Below, in pieces: positions 26,264 to 34,364 of a stretch of DNA of 64,000 bases. A program made the position numbers and the translations under genes. The DNA is from an uncultured Collinsella sp. (lineage in GTDB: Bacteria; Actinomycetota; Coriobacteriia; Coriobacteriales; Coriobacteriaceae): assembly GCA_900544135.1 (NCBI GenBank), contig UQTU01000001.1, forward strand, positions 124,001 to 188,000. The letters are read 5' to 3'. Below the pieces are notes generated by a model. The model was not told the DNA's origin and did not search any database. It worked only from the letters and a program-made list of their open reading frames with translations. Numbering within the stretch: the first letter of the stretch is position 1; every line of letters starts with the position of its first letter.

Positions 26264-28489
26264 TCATCCCCTTTCGATCTTTGGAACACTCAGGCGCACC
26301 ATCAACGGAGATACGGCGCCCAAGACCACCAGCAGAGCGCCCGATGCGCCGACGACCTCTCCAAAAGGCATCGCGTTCGTCCCTCGCCCAAGGAACCCAA
26401 TCGTCCCCACCTGGGAAGCGGGATCAAACGAGGCGAATGGAGCCAGCAGCGCGACGCCCATGCCCACGCTTTCAACATGAGCGCTCAACGAACCCAACAC
26501 CAAGAGAACCGCGCAAACCATTCCGGTGACAACGAGGTTGCGGCTAATCGCTGCTGTCAACGCAGCGACGACGGAAATCACGCCGTATGCCATGACCAGC
26601 AACGGAATACTGCACAACACCGCCTCCCCCACCATGGACGTTGTCGAAGCTCCCGCCCGAATGAGAGCGACGGGATACTCCGATCCACCCGCACCGTTCT
26701 TAATCACGGACACAACGACAGCGGGAACCATCGACACCAAAAGCAGCACCAAGCCAAGCAGGAGAGCCAGCGCAACAGCCGTCAGAAAACGCACATGCGC
26801 TGTTGCGGGGATCTGGAGAACCAGAAGGGAACGACACTGCAGGTGGGTGCACGCGAGCGATGTGACAACCACGGGCAACAGCAAAAATAAGGAGGGAAGC
26901 GCTGCCTGGAGATACGAAAGGAGGATTAATGGGGGCATCTTCGTACTTAACTCGTAAACCTTGGGGTCCGGCAAGCTCGCGATCGACTCAAGCAGAAGGG
27001 CGCGCGCCTCCGCACGAGAAGGAGTCTCCGGCTCGATTCCGATCGATTGCAGGAGAGTCGCATCTGCCGCGCCCAGCTCACCTCGAGCGCGCTCGTACGT
27101 CGCAAGGCTTCGAAACCCCTCCGCAGGCATAGGCGCGTACACGAAACCCGAAAGAGCATCCCGCATGTCTTCCAGGGCCGCTTTGCCCTCGACGTCCATA
27201 TTCGCAGCGTTCTGCTCTAGATACCGATCTATTGAACGGAGCTCCCCATCCCTATACCGAACAGCGGAAACGTTATCGGCGTCAGGAAACATCTCGACCA
27301 GAGCCGGGGCCAGCATCGTCGTCGACATTGCAATCGCGCATACGGCGAGGGTAGGAGAACGCAGGAGCAGTTTCCCCATCGTTCTTACGTATGCAACGGC
27401 GGAGGCACAAGCGCTCGAACGAGTTGCCGTTCTCGATGCAGTGAAGGAACCTCTCTCAAGACAAATCGGGGATATCGGGCACGCGCAGCCGCTCTTTCCA
27501 GCAACGCAAAGCAGGCTAATTGCCAGCACCTCGATCCCGATTGCGCATACGAGGGCAATCGCGCCACGCTCGAAGCAAAGTCCAGGCAGATTCACTATCT
27601 GCGTTGTCGGGTACGGGCTATAGGCGCCGACGGTCAACTCAGTGTTCGCATACGTAAGGGGATTCAACAGGGCGAACTCACGTAAAGCGATGGATCTTCC
27701 GTAATACCCGGGAACCATCGTCACCCCCATCAGGGCACATACGAACACGATTCCAAGCGTAGGGTTATTGGCAATCTTCACGGCAAGGTGAACGACAAGC
27801 GAGATGAACGCTGCCACCAAGAATTGCAAGATGGCCGTCTGCGCGAACACCAGCCAAGCCGGTTTGATAACCGGAGTCGCATATTGAATGTAGCCTATCG
27901 GATAGAACGGCGAGCCCGGGCCATTCTTCACAAGCGCGGCGATTATCCCTGGAAGATTGATGGCGAGGACGGCAAGCATTGCAAAAACACTCGCCCATAC
28001 GCTCGATGCAACAAGTCTACCCAGCTCGCCCATCGGTGCCTGGATGATGAGCTTTTCACGTTTGTTAAGACGCGCGGCAAGGAACGAGACGGCAACGGCC
28101 GTTGCGACCCATAGCAAGTACTCCTTCGATCCGTCATAATAGGTGTACTCTCCATCCGATATCTGCAGAAACGGAAGTAGGGGAGAGAGCGGTGCCAAGA
28201 TAAGACGTCCCGCGGCAAGAGGGTACAGAAGCGCGGGCATGCTTGATGAAGAGGCATAGACACCGTCCTCCCCCGCATTCACAAGCGCATCCGCATAGGA
28301 TGCTGACAATTCCTGCTCAACACGGGTTATTCCCGACTCGAGGTATTCGACCCGTCCGTCGATGCCAGCCGCGCTCCTGAAGACGGGCAGAGCACAAAGA
28401 ACCATCAACGCAACAACGACAACACAGAGCGACCTGGAGGAGAGAAGCGACCTAAAGATCGCCTTCGAGATTTTGAGCATACGTATCAC
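26264..28489 (-). CDS. Duplicated ABC-2-type permease (two modules in one chain)
   Basis: A 741-residue membrane protein made of two related halves. Half 1 (about 1-370) starts with IFRSLLSSRSLCVVVVALMV, has an external helix-rich region, then membrane segments with KNGPGSPFYPIGY at 188-200. Half 2 (about 375-741) starts LLLRSPTLAVCAIAMSTT, again an external region, then KNGAGGSEYPVAL near 597-609. Both resemble the permease half of the 604-residue neighbour. One chain could therefore supply both transmembrane domains for two copies of the adjacent ATPase. Start is uncertain: a GTG at 28489 or an ATG at 28480, neither with a strong ribosome site. It is transcribed divergently from the DUF2975 gene. 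Confidence 0.85.
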   Translation of the reverse strand: MIRMLKISKAIFRSLLSSRSLCVVVVALMVLCALPVFRSAAGIDGRVEYLESGITRVEQELSASYADALVNAGEDGVYASSSSMPALLYPLAAGRLILAPLSPLLPFLQISDGEYTYYDGSKEYLLWVATAVAVSFLAARLNKREKLIIQAPMGELGRLVASSVWASVFAMLAVLAINLPGIIAALVKNGPGSPFYPIGYIQYATPVIKPAWLVFAQTAILQFLVAAFISLVVHLAVKIANNPTLGIVFVCALMGVTMVPGYYGRSIALREFALLNPLTYANTELTVGAYSPYPTTQIVNLPGLCFERGAIALVCAIGIEVLAISLLCVAGKSGCACPISPICLERGSFTASRTATRSSACASAVAYVRTMGKLLLRSPTLAVCAIAMSTTMLAPALVEMFPDADNVSAVRYRDGELRSIDRYLEQNAANMDVEGKAALEDMRDALSGFVYAPMPAEGFRSLATYERARGELGAADATLLQSIGIEPETPSRAEARALLLESIASLPDPKVYELSTKMPPLILLSYLQAALPSLFLLLPVVVTSLACTHLQCRSLLVLQIPATAHVRFLTAVALALLLGLVLLLVSMVPAVVVSVIKNGAGGSEYPVALIRAGASTTSMVGEAVLCSIPLLVMAYGVISVVAALTAAISRNLVVTGMVCAVLLVLGSLSAHVESVGMGVALLAPFASFDPASQVGTIGFLGRGTNAMPFGEVVGASGALLVVLGAVSPLMVRLSVPKIERG

Positions 28490-28568
28490 CAGCTCGTTTC
28501 AACACGATTCAGCTCGATGCGCGGGGTTACGATTGCAGCATGCTGTGATTACTTGCCGGCAAAGTCAA

Positions 28569-28587
28569 TTTAACATAAACTGTTAAA
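28569..28587. promoter_or_regulatory. Candidate operator in the divergent promoter region
   Basis: TTTAACA-taaac-TGTTAAA is a perfect 7-bp inverted repeat with a 5-nt centre, in the short AT-rich gap between the permease gene (minus) and the DUF2975 gene (plus). The size suits a dimeric HTH regulator, and an HTH protein is encoded 560 bp away. Confidence 0.5.
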
Positions 28588-28624
28588 AAGTAACCTGAGT
28601 TTTTTAAATTCTTCGGAGGTTATT

Positions 28625-29137
28625 ATGAGTTCCGACAATCGCACTCCCCGGCTTCATTCCTTCCGCATCGCATGTGCGATAGCCTCTGCGACCCTTTGCG
28701 CCACCGCCATCGCACAAGTGGCGTTCTCCTTAAAGCCAGCAATCGAAGTGCTCGACAACCCTGTAATTGCAGACTCCCCCGCGTATCCAGCCCTTGCGAT
28801 CTCGACATTGGTCCCTGCCGTCATCGGTATCGCTACGACCATCCTCAGCGCCGTTCTCGTGTGGACGATCAAGAGCGGAGACCCCTTCAAGAAAGGGTCT
28901 GCGACATGCTTGAAGGTGCTCGGCATTCTCTTCGTTGTTCAAGCTGCCACCAGCCTCTACGCCGGCTCACTCAAAACCTCCGTTTCGATGTTTGGCGGCG
29001 AGGGGGCCGTCGGCGCCCAAGAGATCGCTTCATCATTCGATTGGACCTCTCTGGTTCTCGGCATCGTCCTGTTCATGCTTTCCCAGCTCTTCTTGTACGC
29101 CCGAGAGCTGTACCTCGACTCCGACGAGATTGCGTAA
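28625..29137 (+). CDS. DUF2975-type membrane protein
   Basis: A 170-residue protein with four membrane segments: FRIACAIASATLCATAIAQV, AISTLVPAVIGIATTILSAV, CLKVLGILFVVQAATSLYAG and WTSLVLGIVLFMLSQLFLYA, ending in a short cytoplasmic tail (ARELYLDSDEIA). This topology, and the small HTH gene directly downstream, match the common DUF2975 plus YozG-like HTH pair. The ATG at 28625 follows GGAGG. The pair is thought to act as a membrane-linked regulatory module, but its signal is not established. Here it faces away from the ABC/peptide genes and is likely to control them. Confidence 0.82.
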   Translation: MSSDNRTPRLHSFRIACAIASATLCATAIAQVAFSLKPAIEVLDNPVIADSPAYPALAISTLVPAVIGIATTILSAVLVWTIKSGDPFKKGSATCLKVLGILFVVQAATSLYAGSLKTSVSMFGGEGAVGAQEIASSFDWTSLVLGIVLFMLSQLFLYARELYLDSDEIA

Positions 29138-29146
29138 GGAAACGCC

Positions 29147-29398
29147 ATGCCCGTAATTGTTCGCCTCGACAAGATCATGGCCGAGCGAAAGATTTCCTCG
29201 AACGAACTTGCCGAAAGGATTGGAACCACGCCCGTGAACCTGTCCCGTATTAAAAAAGGGCATATTCGCGGCATTCGCTTCAACACACTCGAGCAGCTAT
29301 GCCTCGCCCTTCGTTGCCAACCCGGAGACCTTCTCGAAGTCATGAGCGAAGAGGATGCCCGAAAGGAGTTCGGACTCGATTGGTCCGCCGAGGATTAG
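29147..29398 (+). CDS. Small HTH transcriptional regulator (Cro/C1, YozG-like)
   Basis: An 83-residue DNA-binding protein: MPVIVRLDKIMAERKISSNE, then the HTH ELAERIGTTPVNLSRIKKGH, then FNTLEQLCLALRCQPGDLLE, the standard order of YozG-type regulators that accompany DUF2975 proteins. It starts 9 bp after the DUF2975 stop with GGAAAC upstream. The C-terminal 18 residues (MSEEDARKEFGLDWSAED) extend past the usual end. The reading frame runs, after the TAG stop, straight into the integrase remnant, so part of this tail may come from a recombination junction. Confidence 0.9.
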   Translation: MPVIVRLDKIMAERKISSNELAERIGTTPVNLSRIKKGHIRGIRFNTLEQLCLALRCQPGDLLEVMSEEDARKEFGLDWSAED

Positions 29399-29401
29399 AG
29401 G

Positions 29402-30124
29402 GCGGTCGTACTCGCCCTGCACACGGGGATGCGAATCGGCGAGGTCTGCGGCCTTCGGTGGTGCGATGTGGATTTCGAGACGGGCCTGATCTCGATCAGA
29501 CACTCGGTGGCGTACGCGAAGGGAATGGGTTCGTTCATCAAGGACACCAAGACCCATGACGCCAGGGGTATCCCCATCGACCCGGTCGGCCTACTCCCCT
29601 TCCTGAAGGAGACCCACGAGATCGACTGCGGAAAGCTGCGCTTGCGCGGCCTTACCGGGGCGGTCGAGATCGGGGACTGCTACATCCTGTCGGAGCCGGG
29701 CGCGACCTTCGCGACGACAAGCTATATCCGCAGGGCGTTCAAGACGTTCTCGGAGACCAACGGCCTCATGGGCACCAACGACGAGCTGATCACGTTCCAC
29801 GGCCTTCGCCACACGTTCGCAACGCAGTGGATCCGCCAAGGCGGCGATATCAAGGCGCTCCAATCGATCCTCGGCCACAAGGACGCCATGGCGACGCTCA
29901 ACGTCTACGCCGACATCGAGCCCATCTCCAAAATCCATAACATGCTGCGCGCCACGCCGTGCCTTTGGCGCGGGCACCTCGGGCCGAGGGTCGATCCGGG
30001 TCCCATGTTCCAACAGAGGATCCAGGAGTCCATCGAGACGCTCCAGGCGTTCGGCTACGGCATCACCGAGCCGGACGACCGAAATATCGCCATACGCGAC
30101 GTGAAGACGAACAGTTGGCTCTAG
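29402..30124 (+). pseudogene. Tyrosine recombinase (phage-type integrase), N-terminus missing
   Basis: This is the catalytic half of a tyrosine integrase. AVVLALHTGMRIGEVCGLRW gives the first catalytic Arg; KTHDARGIPID, then TFHGLRHTFATQWI gives His-x-x-Arg; LGHKDAMATLNVYADIEP gives the last His and the Tyr nucleophile. All catalytic residues seen are intact, but the N-terminal arm and core-binding domains are absent. The frame begins directly after the HTH stop codon, in the same frame. An internal ATG at 29429 could start a 231-residue fragment, but it lacks a ribosome site. It marks the region as a former integrative element. Confidence 0.85.
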
Positions 30125-30521
30125 CTCACCGAGTACGCGGCAGTGCTGGGCCCATCCCAACTGAGGTCACGGTGGTCCGATAGGGGCGCCGCCCGCGGCA
30201 TGCGCCGCGGAGCGGTATCCCCTACCGAAGGGCGGGGATGCCCTCCGCTTCCAGTTCGGAATCAGCCGTCGGAGGCGTTCGGCTGACTGCGGGAACGGCC
30301 TGTCCGCTCAATGTGTTCGGCTGAGATCGGAAATCAACCCAACACGAGCCGGACACGCGCCAGACGGCTCTTCCCCGTACGGCCTTCCCCCTTACGCTCA
30401 TGTTGCAGACGTGTAACGCCGCTGTAAGCGCACCTCTTTTGGCGCCAGACAGGTACAATGATGAACACTGTACCGTAGCGGAGCGCCCCGCGCGCGCCGC
30501 AACCACGCGAAAGGGTTTCCC
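30125..30521. other. Right edge of the accessory island and ACT gene promoter region
   Basis: These 397 bp hold no gene. They contain GC-rich imperfect dyads (about 30186-30256), the right copy of the 64-bp direct repeat (30276-30339), and a -10-like TACAAT at 30454-30459 upstream of the ACT-domain gene, without a good -35. Confidence 0.55.
30276..30339 (+). repeat. 64-bp direct repeat, right copy (possible attachment site)
   Basis: CGTTCGGCTGACTGCGGG... matches 23061-23124 at 62 of 64 positions in the same orientation, 7.2 kb away. It lies 152 bp past the end of the integrase remnant and before the first core gene. Confidence 0.85.
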
Positions 30522-30809
30522 ATGGCCGAGATCTCGTCCTCCCGTATCGTCATCACCGTCCTTGGCAAGAACCGCCCCGGCATCGTCGCCGGCGTCACCC
30601 GTGTCCTGGGCGAGGCCAACGTCGACATCCGCGACATCACGCAGTCCATTATCGAGGACATCTTCACCATGACCATGCTGGCCGATACCGCCGAGTCCAA
30701 GCTCGACTTCGCTGAGCTGCAGAAGGCCCTGGCCGAGGCCGGCGAGCTTTCGGGCGTCAACGTGTCCATCCAGCGCGAGGACGTCTTTAACTTTATGTAC
30801 CGCCTGTAG
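30522..30809 (+). CDS. ACT-domain protein
   Basis: A 95-residue single ACT domain: SRIVITVLGKNRPGIVAGVT, EANVDIRDITQSIIEDIFTM and a long helix (DFAELQKALAEAGEL), ending FNFMYRL. It matches small stand-alone ACT regulators (UPF0237/YkoI-GcvR-like), which bind amino acids or other small ligands. The ligand is unknown. The ATG at 30522 follows AAAGGG. It is 77 bp upstream of citrate synthase on the same strand, so both may share a transcript. Confidence 0.9.
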   Translation: MAEISSSRIVITVLGKNRPGIVAGVTRVLGEANVDIRDITQSIIEDIFTMTMLADTAESKLDFAELQKALAEAGELSGVNVSIQREDVFNFMYRL

Positions 30810-30886
30810 CGAACAGGCCGCTGGGGATAGCCTGACACGCGCATGCCCATGCAGGCCACCCCGATGCGGCCCGGAGAGGAGCGCGC

Positions 30887-32305
30887 ATGGCCTACGACGC
30901 CAAGAAAATCTATTACCGCTTCGATGACCACTTGAGCCGCCTGGTTCTGGATTACGAAGCAAGCCGCCAGATTTCGTCTGAGAGCGAAAGCCTCTACCAC
31001 GGCCTGCCGACCGACCCTTATGACGAGGGCCTGTTTGTCGAGCACAATGTCAAGCGCGGCCTACGCAATGCCGACGGCTCGGGCGTGGTCGCGGGTCTCA
31101 CTCGTATCTCGGATGTGCACGGCTACAACAAGGTCGACGGAAAGGTCGTGCCCGATCAGGGCAAGCTCACGCTTCGCGGCTACAGCATCGAGGATCTGGT
31201 CAACAATGCCCAGGCCGAGAATCGCTATGGCTACGAGGAAGTCGCCTATCTGCTTATCACGGGTTCGCTGCCCAACAAGGAAGAGCTCGACGGCTTTTGC
31301 GAGCGCCTGGGCGCCTTTAGACATCTGAGCGACGAGTACGTTAAAGAGTTCCCTATGACCACGGTATCGTCGAGCATCATGAACGTGCTCCAGCGCGCCG
31401 TACTGCTGCTCTACGCCTTCGATGCCGAGCCGGACGTGATCACGCCCGAGCACGAAATCGACGTCGCCATTTCCATGCTCGCACGTCTCCCGCGCATCGC
31501 CGCCTTCGCACACATGGCCTCGGTCGCCAAGCTTCGCGGCTCCGAGGTTCACGTGCCGCACCCTACGCCCGGTCTCTCCACCGCCGAGACCATCCTACAG
31601 GTCCTGCGCGGCGGCATGGCGTTCACCCGCGATGAGGCGATGCTGCTCGACGTTATGCTCATGCTGCATGCCGAGCACGGCGGCGGCAACAACTCCACCT
31701 TCGCTTGCCGCGTGCTGTCGTCTTCGGCCACCGACCCGTATTCCGCCTACGCCGCGGCTATCGGCTCGCTCAAGGGCCCGCGCCACGGTGGTGCCAATGC
31801 CAAGGTCGTGTCCATGCACGAGGACATCCGCGCGCATGTCTCCAACTGGGAGGACGAGGACGAAGTCGCTGCCTACCTGGGCAAGATCCTCGACAAGCAG
31901 GCCTTCGACGGCACGGGCCTCATCTACGGCATGGGCCACGCCGTCTATACGCTCAGCGACCCGCGCGCCGAGGTCTGCCGTCGTTACGCGCGCTCGCTGG
32001 CAGCCAAGAAGGACTTGGGCGAAGAGTTCGCACTCATCGAGCGCATCGAGCGCCTGGCACCCCAGGTCATGCGCGACCACGGCATGACCAAGCCCATCTG
32101 CGCCAACATCGACCTGTACACAGGCTTTATCTACAAGATGCTCGGCGTGCCCGAGACGCTTTTTACGCCGTTATTCGCCGTCGCCCGCATGGCCGGCTGG
32201 TCGGCACACCGCATGGAAGAGCTCTTCTGCGCGCACCGTATTATTCGCCCGGCCTATCGTCCGGTGATCGAGCCGCTGGAGTACAAGCCGATCGCCGACC
32301 GCTAG
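30887..32305 (+). CDS. gltA: Citrate synthase
   Basis: A 472-residue citrate synthase condensing oxaloacetate and acetyl-CoA. The catalytic His residues are in LMLHAEHGGGNNS and YGMGHAVYTLSDPR, and the catalytic Asp in CANIDLYTGFIYKMLG. GSLKGPRHGGANAKV is the family signature. The N-terminus (about 60 residues before VAGLTRISDVHGYNK) is longer than in E. coli, as in several Gram-positive anaerobes. The ATG at 30887 has GGAGAGG upstream. In fermentative anaerobes the enzyme usually serves glutamate synthesis rather than a full cycle, which would fit gltB in the same window; that link is inference. Confidence 0.95.
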   Translation: MAYDAKKIYYRFDDHLSRLVLDYEASRQISSESESLYHGLPTDPYDEGLFVEHNVKRGLRNADGSGVVAGLTRISDVHGYNKVDGKVVPDQGKLTLRGYSIEDLVNNAQAENRYGYEEVAYLLITGSLPNKEELDGFCERLGAFRHLSDEYVKEFPMTTVSSSIMNVLQRAVLLLYAFDAEPDVITPEHEIDVAISMLARLPRIAAFAHMASVAKLRGSEVHVPHPTPGLSTAETILQVLRGGMAFTRDEAMLLDVMLMLHAEHGGGNNSTFACRVLSSSATDPYSAYAAAIGSLKGPRHGGANAKVVSMHEDIRAHVSNWEDEDEVAAYLGKILDKQAFDGTGLIYGMGHAVYTLSDPRAEVCRRYARSLAAKKDLGEEFALIERIERLAPQVMRDHGMTKPICANIDLYTGFIYKMLGVPETLFTPLFAVARMAGWSAHRMEELFCAHRIIRPAYRPVIEPLEYKPIADR

Positions 32306-32329
32306 GACGCGGACCGTTATAGAACTCGA

Positions 32330-32367
32330 GCGTGGCCAGGGCATCACCGCCCTCGGCCACGCTTTTT
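32330..32367 (+). terminator. Rho-independent terminator of citrate synthase
   Basis: GCGTGGCC pairs with GGCCACGC (32330-32337 with 32355-32362), the 17-nt loop contains a further AGGGC/GCCCT pairing, and TTTTT follows. Confidence 0.9.
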
Positions 32368-32392
32368 ATGCCAGTAGAAAGGGCTGCATCGA

Positions 32393-33235
32393 ATGATTGT
32401 TTTTTCCGATATGGATGGAACACTGCTGACGAGCGACAAGCAGATGGGCGACGCCACCTGGGCGATGCTCGACGAGCTCGCACGTCGCAGCATTGAGTTT
32501 GTACCGTGCACGGGGCGTCCGCTGTCGGGCGTCTTTGAGCCCATCCTCGCCCATCCTGCCGTGCACTACGCGGTCTGCGCCAATGGCGCCAGCGTCTGGC
32601 AGCTCGACGACGATGTGCCCAACGATGCCTCGCGCGCCACGCGCATTTTGAGCCGTCCGCTCGATCGCGGCATTGCCCATCGCGTCCATCGCATCGCCGC
32701 CGGCCACGATGTGACCTTCGATATCTTCGCGGATGGGCAGTGCTTCCTCCCCCGCTCGCTTTACGGGCGCCTGGATGAGTTCTGCGGCGGTGACCCCCAC
32801 ATCGCGGCTTCGCTCAAGCGCACACGAACACCGATCGACATGGATATCGACAGTAAGATCGACGGGGTCGAGACGCTCGAACGCATCGCCATGTACTGGC
32901 ACGACCCGGCCGATCGCGACGCCATCGCGGCTGAGCTCGACACGCTCGGAGGCATTGAGGTCACGCGTTCTTACGCCATGAATATCGAGGTCATGGGTGA
33001 GGGCGCCACCAAGGGAACGGCCCTCACGTGGCTATGCGAGCACCTGGGCGAGCGTCTCGTCGACGCCTGGGCGTTCGGCGACAACATCAACGACATCCCC
33101 ATGCTGCAGGCAGCGGGCCACGGCATGGCCATGATCAACGCCGAGCCCGAAGACCGCGAGGCCGCCGACGCCGTCACCGGATACGACAACGACCACGACG
33201 GCGTCGCCCACACCATCATGGCCGCCCTTGCCTAG
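32393..33235 (+). CDS. HAD-superfamily hydrolase, Cof type (1)
   Basis: A 280-residue Cof-type phosphatase. Motif I is FSDMDGTLLTSDK at the start, motif II PCTGRPLSGVF, and the C-terminal motifs are KGTALTWLCEHLG and WAFGDNINDIPMLQAAGHG with the metal-binding Asp residues. The cap sits between. Such enzymes dephosphorylate sugar phosphates or cofactors such as FMN and pyridoxal phosphate; the substrate here is unknown. A related gene lies convergently downstream on the other strand, the two separated by a palindromic repeat that starts right after this stop codon. Confidence 0.9.
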   Translation: MIVFSDMDGTLLTSDKQMGDATWAMLDELARRSIEFVPCTGRPLSGVFEPILAHPAVHYAVCANGASVWQLDDDVPNDASRATRILSRPLDRGIAHRVHRIAAGHDVTFDIFADGQCFLPRSLYGRLDEFCGGDPHIAASLKRTRTPIDMDIDSKIDGVETLERIAMYWHDPADRDAIAAELDTLGGIEVTRSYAMNIEVMGEGATKGTALTWLCEHLGERLVDAWAFGDNINDIPMLQAAGHGMAMINAEPEDREAADAVTGYDNDHDGVAHTIMAALA

Positions 33236-33240
33236 TCATC

Positions 33241-33345
33241 GTCTGGTCATTGGGGACGTTCTTGAATGACCAGTCGTTGGGGACAGCCTTCACGAAAAAG
33301 CTGCAAGGACTGTCCCCCACTGTCGGCAGAAAAGGAACGTCCCCA
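33241..33345. repeat. Palindromic repeat family E, full copy (TTGGGGACGTTC type)
   Basis: Nested inverted repeats: outer TGGGGACGTTC (33251-33261) with GAACGTCCCCA (33335-33345), inner GGGGACAG (33279-33286) with CTGTCCCC (33310-33317). The first 48 nt recur in reverse orientation at 34317-34364 with 38 identical positions. It fills the space between two convergent genes and may terminate both. Confidence 0.85.
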
Positions 33346-33354
33346 TCTGCCGGA

Positions 33355-34149
33355 TTAGGAGAGACTCTCCAGCACGCGACGGAGCTCCTGCTGGACGGCG
33401 TGGTCGCGGTTACAACCCACCACGCGATCGGCCACCGCCTTAAGCGCGGGGCGCGCGTTTTCCATCGCGCAGCCCGTGCCGACAAAGCGAATGATCTCGT
33501 AGTCGTTCATAGAGTCGCCAAACGCTATGACCTCGTCGCGATCAATGCCGTAATGCTCCGCGAGCTGCGCGATACCCGAGGCCTTCGATACACCAGGCTG
33601 CATGGCATCGATCCACGCGTTGCCCGAAGGCGCAAAAGTAAAGAGCTGACCAAGTTCGCGCTGTAGCACGTACGCACTGTCCATAACCGCACTGTCGTCG
33701 CAAAAGATACTCGCTTTGATGATATTTACGCTGGGATCGGGCAGCTCCCAAATACGCTCGGCATTGGGAAGGTCCTTATCGACCTCACGCACGAACTTGC
33801 ACTCGTCATCGAGCAGGAAGGACTTGGTTCGGTCAAAGAGCGCAAGATGCAGATTGGGAAACGTCCTGACGGCTTGGGCGAGCCTTCGAATCGCCAGGTG
33901 GGAATACACCTCACGGTCTACCATCTTACCGTCGGCGTAGACTTGGGCGCCGTTAGCGGCGACAAAGTCCATCTTGTCGCGAACGGGCGCAAAGAACTCG
34001 CACAGGCGATCGTAGCGACGACCTGACGATGCGGCGAAATGCACGCCATGCTCGTGTAGCGCCAGAATCAGTTCGTAGGTCTCGGGAGGCACCTGGCCGT
34101 TTTCGTCAAGCAGTGTGCCGTCCATATCGGATGCAATCAGTTTAAACAT
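33355..34149 (-). CDS. HAD-superfamily hydrolase, Cof type (2)
   Basis: A 264-residue Cof-type phosphatase: motif I IASDMDGTLLDENGQ, motif II FAASSGRRYDRL, KASGIAQLAEHYGIDRDEVI with the conserved Lys, and IAFGDSMNDYEIIRFVGTG with the metal-binding Asp. It is related to but clearly diverged from the facing HAD gene, so it is a paralogous family member rather than a fresh duplicate. Substrate unknown. Start MFKLIASDMDG is preceded by a GGGAG site. Confidence 0.9.
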   Translation of the reverse strand: MFKLIASDMDGTLLDENGQVPPETYELILALHEHGVHFAASSGRRYDRLCEFFAPVRDKMDFVAANGAQVYADGKMVDREVYSHLAIRRLAQAVRTFPNLHLALFDRTKSFLLDDECKFVREVDKDLPNAERIWELPDPSVNIIKASIFCDDSAVMDSAYVLQRELGQLFTFAPSGNAWIDAMQPGVSKASGIAQLAEHYGIDRDEVIAFGDSMNDYEIIRFVGTGCAMENARPALKAVADRVVGCNRDHAVQQELRRVLESLS

Positions 34150-34316
34150 AGAAAAGCTCCCTTCGGGCTTAGTAGTGAAAACAGATGTATATCTGAAAAC
34201 ACCGTACCCAAAGGGAGCTCGAATAAGACCCCGTAGTTATAAACGTTACATGGACCTAGCAAATAGCTCACGCGCGCCAGAGGCCCCACGGTCGCGACGT
34301 CAGGCAGCCCGCCAAA

Positions 34317-34364
34317 GAGTGTCCCCAACGGCTAGTCGTTTAAGAACGTCCCTGATGACTAGTC
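34317..34364. repeat. Repeat family E, half copy in reverse orientation
   Basis: Read on the minus strand, GACTAGTCATCAGGGACGTTC... matches the first half of the element at 33241 at 38 of 48 positions. Its end overlaps the stop codon of adenine deaminase (34359-34361), so the repeat begins inside the gene's last codons. Confidence 0.8.

Noticed and set aside
23061..30339. tRNA-derived attachment sites for the island
   Set aside because: The 64-bp repeat does not fold as, or match, a tRNA 3' end, and no tRNA gene is adjacent.
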